From an uncultured Alphaproteobacteria bacterium (GTDB lineage: Bacteria > Pseudomonadota > Alphaproteobacteria > RUG11792): a stretch of 34,124 nucleotides of DNA. The notes under the pieces were generated by a model, which was not told the origin of the DNA, did not search any database, and was given only the letters and a program-made list of their open reading frames with translations. Location: positions 1-34,124 of the forward strand of contig CAJUOM010000010.1 of assembly GCA_910588255.1 (NCBI GenBank). The letters run 5' to 3'. A program made the translations under genes and the position numbers. Below are positions 25,259 to 33,839 of this stretch, piece by piece (the first letter of the stretch is position 1; each line of letters starts with the position of its first letter).

Positions 25259-26368
25259 ATGATGGATTTAATTAGAAAGCTATTAGTTGATTTAGTACGT
25301 TTTAAATCAATTACTCCAAATGGAGAAGAGGCTATTGAATATTGTGCTCATTTTCTGAAAAATCTAGGGTTTAATTGTTCAATTTTAAAATTCGGAGATG
25401 TGTCAAACCTATATGCAAAATTGGGAAATTTTTCAAAAAATCTTTGTTTTGCAGGACATATAGATGTTGTTCCACCTTTGAATAATTGGAAAAGTGATCC
25501 ATTTGAATTAAGAGAAAATAACGGATTGCTATATGGAAGAGGCACAAACGATATGAAAGGACCTTTATCGGCATGTTTCTCCGCAATTTCAGAATATATA
25601 AAAAATCATCCTAATCCCAAATTTTCAATATCGGTTATTTTAACAAGTGATGAAGAAATAATGGGAGAAAATGGGACCAAAAATGTTATAAAGTATTTGA
25701 AAGAGAAAAATGAAAAAATAACTGGATGCGTACTTTGCGAAAGTTGCTCTCCAAAAGAATCTGGAGAATATATAAAAATTGGTTGCCGGGGAAGTTTAAA
25801 TGTTGATGTAAAATCAACAGGCCATCAATGTCATGTTGTTAGTGGGAAATCTTTTGGAAATCATCTCCATGATTTTGTTGAGAAAATCTCGAATTTTTGC
25901 AAGATAAAATTAGATGAAGGAAATTCAAATTTTTCGCCAAGCGATATTGAACTGACTTCTATTGATGCGAAAAATGAAATTCGAAATATAATACCTTCTG
26001 AAATTGTTGCAAAATTTAATATAAGATTTAATGATTTTTGGAATTTTGATAAATTGGAAAATTTTATAAAAAAAGCTTTTACAAATTTAACAGTTATATT
26101 TGAAAGATTTGGAACACCTTTTATCGGGGCTGATTCAGTATTCATAGAATTTCTTTCAAAAAGTTTAAAGAAAACTTTGGGAAATTTTCCTGAAATAGGA
26201 ACTGAGGGAGGAAATTCAGACGCTGTATCCATAAGAGAATTAACGAATGTTGTCGAAATAGGTTCTCCAATTGTGAATGCTCATATAGTTAACGAATTCA
26301 TTTCAATAAATGACCTCTTAAAATTAAAAAAGATTTACTATAATATCATTTCAGACTTTGGAAATTAA
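25259..26368 (+). CDS. dapE: Succinyl-diaminopimelate desuccinylase
   Basis: 369 aa, the usual length for this M20-family metallohydrolase, which releases L,L-diaminopimelate from its N-succinyl form in the lysine and peptidoglycan pathway. Metal-binding and catalytic blocks: CFAGHIDVVPP (His and Asp), LYGRGTNDMKGPL, ILTSDEEIMGENGTK (catalytic and metal Glu), KIGCRGSLNVDV in the dimerisation domain, and the C-terminal IVNAHIVNEF with the last metal His. GRGxxDMKG has Thr-Asn where Ala-Ala is common. The ATG at 25259 is followed by a second ATG; no clear ribosome site. Other M20 deacylases (such as ArgE) are possible, but the motifs fit DapE best. It starts the co-directional run to 31801. Confidence 0.93.
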   Translation: MMDLIRKLLVDLVRFKSITPNGEEAIEYCAHFLKNLGFNCSILKFGDVSNLYAKLGNFSKNLCFAGHIDVVPPLNNWKSDPFELRENNGLLYGRGTNDMKGPLSACFSAISEYIKNHPNPKFSISVILTSDEEIMGENGTKNVIKYLKEKNEKITGCVLCESCSPKESGEYIKIGCRGSLNVDVKSTGHQCHVVSGKSFGNHLHDFVEKISNFCKIKLDEGNSNFSPSDIELTSIDAKNEIRNIIPSEIVAKFNIRFNDFWNFDKLENFIKKAFTNLTVIFERFGTPFIGADSVFIEFLSKSLKKTLGNFPEIGTEGGNSDAVSIRELTNVVEIGSPIVNAHIVNEFISINDLLKLKKIYYNIISDFGN

Positions 26369-26428
26369 TAAAAAATTAACTAATATTCGATAGAATCTAA
26401 TTAGATATGTTTTTTCGATGTTTGTTTA

Positions 26429-27325
26429 ATGAAAATATTGAATTTCCTAAATATTTTGTTGCTTACTTCTCTTTGTGTAGGATTCACTTTTGCAAAAAGC
26501 AATGATATCGAAGTTATTTATCAAACAACACAACAGGATTTTCAAAATGAAAAAGGAAGAATATATGGTGATATAAACGATATTATCAGACGCGGAGAAA
26601 TCGTTATTTGTAGCGTAAGCAACACATCTAACCCTCTTTTTTTAATGAAAAAGAAAGGTTCTGAGAATAAAAAAGAGTTAGATTTAGTTGGAGCAGATAT
26701 AGAATTAGCAAAAAAAATAGCCAAAGGTCTGGGAGTAAGATTAGTATTCAAACTTTGCTATAAAAATTATGAAGATGTGGTTAATGCAATTGCGAATGGA
26801 GAAGGAGATATAGGCCTTGCAAAATTGTCTTATACAATTGAAAGAAGTCGAAAGGTTATGTATACGGAACCTTACGTTATTGCTAAGAAAACGCTATTAA
26901 TGAGTAGACAAGTTGCTGAATCCAACCAAGAAAAAAGTATAAAAAATCTAATTAACGATAAGAAATTCAAAATTGGAGTTGCAAAAGGAGCAAGTTATGT
27001 TGAATTTGCCAAGCTCTTATTTCCAAAAACTCAGATTTTAGAATTGGAAGATTGGGAAAAACAAACTGTTGATAAATTAAAAAGCAAGGAAATTATTGCA
27101 GCGCTTAGAGATAATTTAAGTGTTAATTTATTGATGAATGTCCATCCTGAATTATCTTTGAAATTTATTCCTATAATACTAAAAGGTGAAAACGATTATA
27201 TTTCAGGTATTGTTAACTATAAATCTCTTGAGCTTTTGAATTGGATAAATAAATTTCTTGAATCGGAAACGAAAATAAAAACTATAGATGATCTTATGAA
27301 AGAATATGAGGAGTATATAAAATGA
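26429..27325 (+). CDS. Periplasmic solute-binding protein, family 3 (amino acid type)
   Basis: 298 aa. A signal peptide (MKILNFLNILLLTSLCVGFT, cleavage near residue 22) precedes a family 3 binding domain: INDIIRRGEIVICSVSN, LVGADIELAKKIAKGLGVRL, VVNAIANGEGDIGLAKLSYTIERS, then KFKIGVAKGASYVEFAK. Family 3 proteins usually bind polar amino acids for ABC import or act as sensor domains. No ABC permease or ATPase is adjacent. Instead the gene overlaps by four bases (ATGA) with a Cache adenylate cyclase, so a role as a soluble receptor for the cyclase is a reasonable inference. No strong ribosome site. Confidence 0.9.
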   Translation: MKILNFLNILLLTSLCVGFTFAKSNDIEVIYQTTQQDFQNEKGRIYGDINDIIRRGEIVICSVSNTSNPLFLMKKKGSENKKELDLVGADIELAKKIAKGLGVRLVFKLCYKNYEDVVNAIANGEGDIGLAKLSYTIERSRKVMYTEPYVIAKKTLLMSRQVAESNQEKSIKNLINDKKFKIGVAKGASYVEFAKLLFPKTQILELEDWEKQTVDKLKSKEIIAALRDNLSVNLLMNVHPELSLKFIPIILKGENDYISGIVNYKSLELLNWINKFLESETKIKTIDDLMKEYEEYIK

Positions 27326-29424
27326 AGTTTTTTAAAGAAAGAAAATTAAGAATCGACATATTAACAGCATTCTCTCTCTTGATATGTATTACTGTTATAT
27401 GCGAAATACTATATTCCACAAACATTAACAAAAAATTAATCTTAAATTTTGAAAAAGAATATTATTCCAAAAATATCTCCACATCTATGACAAAATATTT
27501 TGATAATTATTTAAGCCAGATCGAAATTACGATGCAAGCATTTGCGGATCACTTTGATGATTCAGAAAAGGATAAGTTTAAAGGCTATGACAAACTTTTT
27601 TCTAATGGAATAAAGAATATGCCATATGTCACGAGTTTTTATATAGGTTTAAAAAATGGAACTTATTTTCAATTTCGAAATTTGGAAGGGCTAACTTCAT
27701 ACAGATCTAACACAGATATATCTCTTCCGGTATATGCAAAATATGCTTTAAAACGAATAATAGACATTGATGGAAAACTTGTTGAATCTTGGGATTATAT
27801 GGATGAAAATTTCGTTATATTCTCAAAAGAAAAACTTCCATCTATATCGTTTTTAGCAAACAAACGAGATTGGTATTTGCAAAGTGAAATTCAGAAAAAG
27901 CCAATATGGAGTAATGTTTATATATTTTCTACAACAAAATTACCCGGTATCACTTTATCAATGCCTCTTGGATATTATAAAGACAATTCTGCAATTGGCA
28001 TAATTTCAGTAGATATTTCGCTAGATCATTTTTCGGAATTACTAAAACGTATAAAAATGACAGATAACGCAGAAAGTTACTTGATAAGTGAAGAAGGTGA
28101 AATTGTTGCCACGTCTTTGGAAATGAAAACCTTCGAAATTGATGAAAAAACAGATGATTTAACTCTTATAAAGACAACAGATACGGATAATTCTGTATTA
28201 AAAATGGCTGCAAAGAATCTTATTAACGCGAACACCCAACATACCAAAATTAGTGTTGATGGCATTGAATACACAGCTTCTTTAAAAAAACTGGAAAAAT
28301 TGCCATTTTATTTAATATCAATTGCTCCTCAAAGTGATTTCACTTCTGCGTTTGAAAATGTCAGAATTAATATGTTTTTAATATCAGTATTTTTATTTTT
28401 AGTTTCATTTGGAGTAATATTTGTATTATCAAGAAGAATTTCAACTCCAATTTCCGCTCTGTGTAATTCTGCAAAAGCTATTGGAGAAATGTGGCTAGAT
28501 GAATATCCTAATCCACCAAAATCAAATATTGTTGAGATTAGAGAACTTTCAAGCGCTATGGATTCGATGAAATTAAGCATATCAACATTTGCTAAATATG
28601 CTCCAAAGGATCTTGTTCGAAAACTCGTAAAAAAAGGTGAAGAACCTATTTTGGGAGGAATGACAAAAGAAATTACTATGTTTTTTTCCGATATTGAAAA
28701 ATTTTCGACAGTTTCTGAAAAATTACCGGCAGAATATTTGATCTTGCATCTTTCTGAATATTTTGATGAAATGACTAAGGAAATAATGAAACACAATGGG
28801 GTTATCGATAAATACATAGGAGATTCCGTTATGGCAATTTGGGGAGCTCCTAATCCTGATGAAAAGCAAGTTATAAATGCTTGCAATGCAGCGTTAGGAT
28901 GTCAGAGAATTTTAGAGGAGTTAAAAGAAAAATGGGCACCTCTTGGCAAACCTCCTCTTCCAACGAGAATTGGTATACATACAGGACAAGCAATTGTTGG
29001 GAACATCGGTTCACAAGACAGAATGAATTTCACAGCTATCGGTGATTCTGTTAATATAGCTTCAAGATTGGAAGGCGCAAATAAATATTATGGAACAAAA
29101 ATCTTGGTTTCAGAAAATGTGGAGGCTATTGCAAAAGGACGTATACTTTTCAGAGTAATAGACAAAATTGCTGTCAAAGGCAGAAGTTCGGGGATAGTTG
29201 TTTATGAACCGCTTTGCTCGATGAAAGATGCTGATGATGAGAATTATTATAAATTGATAGATCTCTGTGCGAAAGCAAAAGAAGCATTTGAGTTATATCA
29301 AAGCCAAGAGTTTGCAGAAGCATTAAAACACTATAGAAGTATGAAACTTCTTTTCCCTGGTTTAGATCTTTCTTTAGAACCTTTGATTAAAAAGTGTGAA
29401 GAATTTATACACCCCCCCTGTTGA
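27322..29424 (+). CDS. Class III adenylate cyclase with Cache and HAMP domains
   Basis: 700 aa membrane sensor. TM1 is at about residues 12-31; an extracytoplasmic Cache-like domain (about 40-345) includes FLANKRDWYLQSEIQKKPIW and ITLSMPLGYYKDN...GIISVDIS. TM2 is at about 351-368, then HAMP (RRISTPISALCNSAKAIGE), then a class III cyclase domain (about 450-630). Catalytic residues look intact: metal Asp in FFSDIEKFS and KYIGDSVMAIWG (its Lys favours ATP), and transition-state Asn/Arg in GDSVNIASRLEG. It would make cAMP in the cytoplasm in response to an external ligand. Coupled to the upstream binding protein by a 4-base overlap. The final codons run through a C7 tract (29412-29418). Confidence 0.93.
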   Translation: MKFFKERKLRIDILTAFSLLICITVICEILYSTNINKKLILNFEKEYYSKNISTSMTKYFDNYLSQIEITMQAFADHFDDSEKDKFKGYDKLFSNGIKNMPYVTSFYIGLKNGTYFQFRNLEGLTSYRSNTDISLPVYAKYALKRIIDIDGKLVESWDYMDENFVIFSKEKLPSISFLANKRDWYLQSEIQKKPIWSNVYIFSTTKLPGITLSMPLGYYKDNSAIGIISVDISLDHFSELLKRIKMTDNAESYLISEEGEIVATSLEMKTFEIDEKTDDLTLIKTTDTDNSVLKMAAKNLINANTQHTKISVDGIEYTASLKKLEKLPFYLISIAPQSDFTSAFENVRINMFLISVFLFLVSFGVIFVLSRRISTPISALCNSAKAIGEMWLDEYPNPPKSNIVEIRELSSAMDSMKLSISTFAKYAPKDLVRKLVKKGEEPILGGMTKEITMFFSDIEKFSTVSEKLPAEYLILHLSEYFDEMTKEIMKHNGVIDKYIGDSVMAIWGAPNPDEKQVINACNAALGCQRILEELKEKWAPLGKPPLPTRIGIHTGQAIVGNIGSQDRMNFTAIGDSVNIASRLEGANKYYGTKILVSENVEAIAKGRILFRVIDKIAVKGRSSGIVVYEPLCSMKDADDENYYKLIDLCAKAKEAFELYQSQEFAEALKHYRSMKLLFPGLDLSLEPLIKKCEEFIHPPC

Positions 29425-29466
29425 TTGGGATGGAACGAATCATTTAACAGGAAAGTGAGATGAAAT

Positions 29467-30732
29467 ATGAATTTTAGTAAATTTTTAGGAAGTGGATACA
29501 CAACCTTACTTTGCGCACTCGCTGCTATAGTTTTTGGACTAACATTTCCAGAAGTAGCTAAAGAATTTAAACCATTTAGCCAAATTTTTCTAACTATGAT
29601 CTCTCTAACTGTTATTCCTATAATTTTTGCTTCTGTTACATGTAGTATTATCAAAATTATGACGAGTAACAATAAGAATATCAAAATCAGTAATATTGTT
29701 TTCACTTTTTTGATCGCCTTTATCATATCTGGAATAATAGGAGTTCTTATGGGAACACTTATTAATTCCAAAGATGTTACTAATTCTGAAATAGTTTCAA
29801 AGATGATTTTTCAAGACATGCAAAAATCTATTGCTGAGCTTTCCATAGACGAACCTTTTAGTAATTTAAAGAAATTTAATTTTTGGGATTTTTTCATGAC
29901 TCTTCTTCCTAAAAATCCATTTGAGGCATTTGCCAAGGGAAATGTCATACAAATAATAACATTATCAATTTTAGTTGGCGTCGCAGTTGCTGCACTTGAT
30001 AAATTCAAAAGAGAAATAACTTTGACGTCTCTTGGAGTACTAATGTCTTCTTTCAAAGCAATATTAAAAATCCCAACCAAAATTCTTCCAATCGGCATAT
30101 TTTTCCTTTTATCAAGCAGCCTTTCTGAAATTGATCTTGACGTTTTGTTTTCCATGAAAAGTTTTTGCTTATATTCTGGATTGGGTTTTCTTCTCATAAA
30201 TATAATTGCTTTAGGTGTTTTCTATTTATATAGTCCTATCGGATTAAAAAATTCTATTTTATCATTAAAAGAATCGATAATCGTTGCATTCTCAACCTGT
30301 AGTAATCAGGCAACTGTTCCATTTTTAATTTCATCATTATCAAACAAATTTAATTTACCCAACAGTGCTGTGGATTTATCTATTCCTCTTGGAGTGACAA
30401 TGTCTAGAGTCAGCAATGTTGCTTATTATGCCTTAGTGACCATATTCATAGCATCGATTTATAACGAGCCACTTAGTATAATGCAATATGGGTTTGTTGT
30501 TTTTGGAGCAATATTAACCAGTTTCGCGGCATCAGGAACATCAGGAGTAATTGCAATCACGATGATTACTATTATTCTTGATCCATTGAATTTACCTATT
30601 GGCTCAATATTGATCTTATTAGTTGTGATAGATTCGATAATCGATCCATTCCGTACGGTAACTTCACTCATAATGAATGCCGCTTTATCATGTTTTGTTA
30701 TCAACAGAAAGAGACTGCCAAATGAAGCTTAG
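29467..30732 (+). CDS. Dicarboxylate/amino acid:cation symporter (DAACS family)
   Basis: 421 aa inner-membrane transporter of the GltP/DctA family, driven by Na+ or H+. Family blocks: the N-terminal IFLTMISLTVIPIIFASVT, the serine-rich hairpin region reading AFSTCSNQATVPFLIS (about residue 274), PLGVTMSR and the C-terminal transport core FAASGTSGVIAITMI... VIDSIIDPFRTVTSLIMNA. The Asp of the last helix is kept, but the usual Asn-Val-x-Gly-Asp reads SLIMNAA, so substrate and ion coupling may differ from classic glutamate carriers. Start at ATG 29467 after GAAAGTGAG. It lies 42 bases after the cyclase, suggesting that the sensed and transported nutrient may be related. Confidence 0.9.
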   Translation: MNFSKFLGSGYTTLLCALAAIVFGLTFPEVAKEFKPFSQIFLTMISLTVIPIIFASVTCSIIKIMTSNNKNIKISNIVFTFLIAFIISGIIGVLMGTLINSKDVTNSEIVSKMIFQDMQKSIAELSIDEPFSNLKKFNFWDFFMTLLPKNPFEAFAKGNVIQIITLSILVGVAVAALDKFKREITLTSLGVLMSSFKAILKIPTKILPIGIFFLLSSSLSEIDLDVLFSMKSFCLYSGLGFLLINIIALGVFYLYSPIGLKNSILSLKESIIVAFSTCSNQATVPFLISSLSNKFNLPNSAVDLSIPLGVTMSRVSNVAYYALVTIFIASIYNEPLSIMQYGFVVFGAILTSFAASGTSGVIAITMITIILDPLNLPIGSILILLVVIDSIIDPFRTVTSLIMNAALSCFVINRKRLPNEA

Positions 30733-31801
30733 TCCATTTAAGGCGATTAAATTCGATTCAAATTATTGGCAAAATAATGATTTTTCATTATTAGATAATT
30801 GTGATACAAAAGATAAAATTGAAAAAACTAAACTCATAATGAATTTTTTGAAACAGAAAATTAATAGTGGTATTGCAAAAATCGATCAAGAACCTGTTTT
30901 ATACATATTAAGAGTTAATACACCAGAGAAATCTGTTACATCTATAATCGGAGAAATTAATTATAATGATCGAGAAATATTTCTTCCAAATGAAGAGATT
31001 CATAAGAATAAACTGGATTTTTACAAGAGTGTTTTTGACGAATACAAAATGCAAATAAATCCTGTTTTGACTTTTTATCGAGGAAATGATTCTGTCGTTT
31101 CAATGACAAAATTTATCACGAAAAAGCAGCCTGAAGTTTCTGCTTTTATCAAAGATATGAGTTATAAACTTTGGAAAATAAATAATCCAGAGAATTTGAA
31201 TCAGATAACAAAGGCATTAGAAAAAATAGATAAGCTTTATATTGCTGACGGCCATCATCGTTTTGCTATGTTTCATGACAGAGAAAATCCCTTTAATGCC
31301 AAAATTATGGTTTCCATAACAGATTCTGATTCTATCTTACTCAAGAGTTGTCATCGGGTAATTACTAAAAAAATTACCCCTTTATGGCGAAAAAAACTTG
31401 AAGAATATTGCGAACTTAATCAAATTAGTCCAAATAATGCGCCTCAGAGTGATAAAATTTTGATTAAATTTAGAGATGGAGCTCTTTTTGAGATTATGTT
31501 CAGATATGATAAGTTTCATAATACTGCAATGCATCGAATTATTAAAAATACGATAATTCAACACTCTTTTGAAATTGAGGACTATAATAATCAGGTTTTT
31601 CTAGTGGGAGGCAACATGTCTGTTGAAAAATCTGATCAAATTTTCAAAAATTACCAAAACGGATCTGCAGTTATTTTTGTACCCAATATTCAGATGTCTG
31701 AATTTTTCAAAGTTCTTGATTCCGGAAATAAGTTACCTCCGACAACAACGTGGTTTGAACCAAAAATTATAGATGGTTTTTTAATAAGTAAATACTATTA
31801 A
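30722..31801 (+). CDS. DUF1015 family protein
   Basis: 359 aa. The start at ATG 30722 is chosen because homologues begin near 'I.PF.A..Y' (here MKLSPFKAIKFDSNYW) and AGAAAGAGA lies upstream; it overlaps the symporter by 11 bases. Family hallmarks are YIADGHHRFAM (about residue 173), a preceding LYILRVNTP block and the C-terminal PPTTTWFEPKIIDGFLI. DUF1015 proteins are widespread, soluble and of unproven function; a phosphotransfer or phosphatase role has been suggested from fold and context. Last gene of the run starting at dapE. Confidence 0.9.
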   Translation: MKLSPFKAIKFDSNYWQNNDFSLLDNCDTKDKIEKTKLIMNFLKQKINSGIAKIDQEPVLYILRVNTPEKSVTSIIGEINYNDREIFLPNEEIHKNKLDFYKSVFDEYKMQINPVLTFYRGNDSVVSMTKFITKKQPEVSAFIKDMSYKLWKINNPENLNQITKALEKIDKLYIADGHHRFAMFHDRENPFNAKIMVSITDSDSILLKSCHRVITKKITPLWRKKLEEYCELNQISPNNAPQSDKILIKFRDGALFEIMFRYDKFHNTAMHRIIKNTIIQHSFEIEDYNNQVFLVGGNMSVEKSDQIFKNYQNGSAVIFVPNIQMSEFFKVLDSGNKLPPTTTWFEPKIIDGFLISKYY

Positions 31802-32031
31802 AAGTTTTTCTTCTATACTAATTTATATTGAAAGTGCTGGAGATATCACCGTTTTGTCATCAACTGTTTGTGTATGAGACCTTCTTTCCGACTTATGTTT
31901 CATGCCACAGTTATAATATGTTACAAATCGTGCTTCATTCGCGATATGTTTAAGAGGCAATCTCTGAGGAGGAAAGGTATAATTAAGTTGAAAATATAAT
32001 TTTTACGAAAAGTTGTTTTTCGGGGGGAATA

Positions 32032-32205
32032 ATGGTGTTTTTGAGTAGGGATCTTTTTAAGAAATCTTTGTTTTATAATGGTGCGCAGCACATGTATACT
32101 ATCAATTTTACCATGCGCTGCGCACTGTCAAAATTTCTGCAACTATATAAATATTTCTTGATTTTTGATTCACTTAATGCGAAAATTCTAAAATTAACCT
32201 ATTAA
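32032..32205 (+). CDS. Small ORF, 57 aa, containing a palindromic repeat
   Basis: ATG 32032 is preceded by a G6 run (CGGGGGGAATA), unusual in this AT-rich DNA and able to act as a ribosome site. The frame runs through the palindrome at 32081-32125 without a stop and ends at TAA 32205. The product (MVFLSRDLFKKSLFYNG..., C-terminus YFLIFDSLNAKILKLTY) is basic and hydrophobic with no known motif. It may be real or chance. The rest of this gap (31802-32031) shows no convincing gene, only a 41-codon frame at 31874-31999. Confidence 0.3.
   Translation: MVFLSRDLFKKSLFYNGAQHMYTINFTMRCALSKFLQLYKYFLIFDSLNAKILKLTY
32081..32125. repeat. Palindrome with 14-bp arms (family member B)
   Basis: GTGCGCAGCACATG (32081-32094) and CATGCGCTGCGCAC (32112-32125) pair with a single A-C mismatch around a 17-nt loop. 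GC-rich against an AT-rich background. Its core TACTATCAATTTTACCAT matches 14 of 18 bases of the minus-strand core of the palindrome at 21665-21708. No T run follows. Confidence 0.65.
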
Positions 32206-32237
32206 ATTTAACATGCTAGTTTTTTAAAGTTAATTAT

Positions 32238-33431
32238 ATGAGAAATATATTTTCGAAAATACCAAAGACAATAAAATTTATAGGTTTAGTTTCATTTCTC
32301 ATAAATATGTCAACTTTAATGATATTCAGTTTGTTCGGGTTATATTTACACGACAAATTACATATAAACTTTTCAAAAATAGGTTTTTTGGATGGAGCTG
32401 TTGAATCAGTCTCTTTTATTATGAAAATATTCTCAGGTGTCATAAGCGATGTATTAATGAACAGAAAACTCATATTCTTGATAGGAGCGATTTTTCTTTT
32501 TATTGCAAAACCTCTTGAGGCGATAGCAACTAACTATTGGCCTCTTTTTCAAGCGAAAATTCTAGAGCGGCTGGGAAATGGACTACAATCAACACCTAGA
32601 GATGCTATCGTGGGAGATTGGGCACCAAAAGATCAAAAAGCCACATGTTTTGGATTGCGTCAATCTCTAGCAGCATTCGGAGCCGTTGCAGGGTCTATTC
32701 TTGCTGCAATTTTATTGAAACAATTTTGCGGGGATTATCAAATGGTATTTTTGCTAGCTTCAATACCTTCTTTCCTTGCAATATTATTAATCATGTTTTT
32801 TGTAAAAGATAAAAGAATTACTAATAAAACTAGATCTATAAAAAAATATAGAAAAATTACATTAAAGGATATTTTAAACCTTGGACCAAAATACTGGATA
32901 TTAATAGCTGTTGCTTGCACATATATGATTTCAAAAGTAACAGAATCCATCGTAATATTATATGTTGTTTCTAAATTAAATCTGCCAAGTTATGTTGCAC
33001 CAATATGTATGATTTGCTATCAAATAGCAAACAGTTTTATATCATTGCCAGCAGGAATTATTTCGGATAAGATAAAAAATCGAGAAAATATTTTTATAGC
33101 AGGCATAGTAATTTTCTTAATTTCAGATATTTTATTTATTTTCGGAAAAAGTTTAATATTAATGATAGTAGCCTTAATATGTTTAGGAGCTTATATAGGC
33201 ATTAGTCAAAGTATATTTCCAGCCAAAATTATTGATATAGTTCCGACTGATTTAAAAGGTACAGGAATTGGAATTTTTAATTTAGCTTGTGCCATATCTT
33301 TCTTAATAGGAGGAACAATAGTTGGACATGTTGCTGATAATTATTCATTAAGAAGTTCATTTATACTAAGTTCTGGACTCGCAACAATTTCCCTAATTAC
33401 ACTTCTATTTTCAAAAAAAATCTTAAAATAA
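32238..33431 (+). CDS. MFS transporter
   Basis: 397 aa with about twelve hydrophobic segments in two halves split by a basic loop (KDKRITNKTRSIKKYRKI, about residues 190-210). The N-terminal half carries GLYLHDKLHINFSKIGFL and the family block ERLGNGLQSTPRDAIVGDWAP, typical of an MFS subfamily with the R..R..PRDAL motif. The second half has SLPAGIISDKIKNREN, the MFS motif A repeat. The substrate is unknown; in intracellular bacteria such carriers often import metabolites or export drugs. Start at ATG 32238 (MRNIFSKIPKTIKFIG); no clear ribosome site. It stands alone after a 430-base gap. Confidence 0.9.
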   Translation: MRNIFSKIPKTIKFIGLVSFLINMSTLMIFSLFGLYLHDKLHINFSKIGFLDGAVESVSFIMKIFSGVISDVLMNRKLIFLIGAIFLFIAKPLEAIATNYWPLFQAKILERLGNGLQSTPRDAIVGDWAPKDQKATCFGLRQSLAAFGAVAGSILAAILLKQFCGDYQMVFLLASIPSFLAILLIMFFVKDKRITNKTRSIKKYRKITLKDILNLGPKYWILIAVACTYMISKVTESIVILYVVSKLNLPSYVAPICMICYQIANSFISLPAGIISDKIKNRENIFIAGIVIFLISDILFIFGKSLILMIVALICLGAYIGISQSIFPAKIIDIVPTDLKGTGIGIFNLACAISFLIGGTIVGHVADNYSLRSSFILSSGLATISLITLLFSKKILK

Positions 33432-33506
33432 AATACCTGAATTAATTGTTTTTTAATATATTTTAGTTATTCTGAATATAAGAGGTTTATTTTTAGGTTT
33501 TAAATT

Positions 33507-33839
33507 ATGAAAAAATTCATTAATCAATCTATAGTTACTTTATTCTTTTGGGAAGGTTTTGCAATAGCAAGTCAGATAAATAATTTTGAAGAAAATATTC
33601 ACGAAAATACAAATTCTGACATTAACATTGCGACAAATAACATAACGAATAATTTCTCCAACGAAATTATGAATTTTTCAGTAAATTACGATGGAAATAA
33701 CATTAATTTAAGTTATATTAATACTGCAATAGATGATATACTAAATAATTTCCCCAATGAAATTGAGAATTTCTTAGTAGATTACGAGGAAAACAATGTA
33801 CTATCTCAATTAAATATAAATCAATGGGAAAACACCTAA
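33507..33839 (+). CDS. Small secreted Asn-rich protein with an internal duplication
   Basis: 110 aa. An N-terminal signal-like segment (MKKFINQSIVTLFFWEGFAIA) is followed by an acidic, very Asn-rich chain. Two copies of a 32-residue unit are visible: ITNNFSNEIMNFSVNYDGNN and ILNNFPNEIENFLVDYEENN. The DNA copies (33642-33701 and 33738-33797) match at roughly three quarters of positions with a 96-base period. No known family. It is probably exported; a host-directed or surface role is speculation. No strong ribosome site. Confidence 0.6.
   Translation: MKKFINQSIVTLFFWEGFAIASQINNFEENIHENTNSDINIATNNITNNFSNEIMNFSVNYDGNNINLSYINTAIDDILNNFPNEIENFLVDYEENNVLSQLNINQWENT

Noticed and set aside
28329..28886. 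185-codon minus-strand ORF
   Set aside because: It lies entirely inside the adenylate cyclase gene, antisense to its HAMP and catalytic region.
29331..30197. Minus-strand ORFs of 146 and 128 codons
   Set aside because: Antisense shadows of the end of the cyclase and of the DAACS symporter, whose family motifs are on the plus strand.
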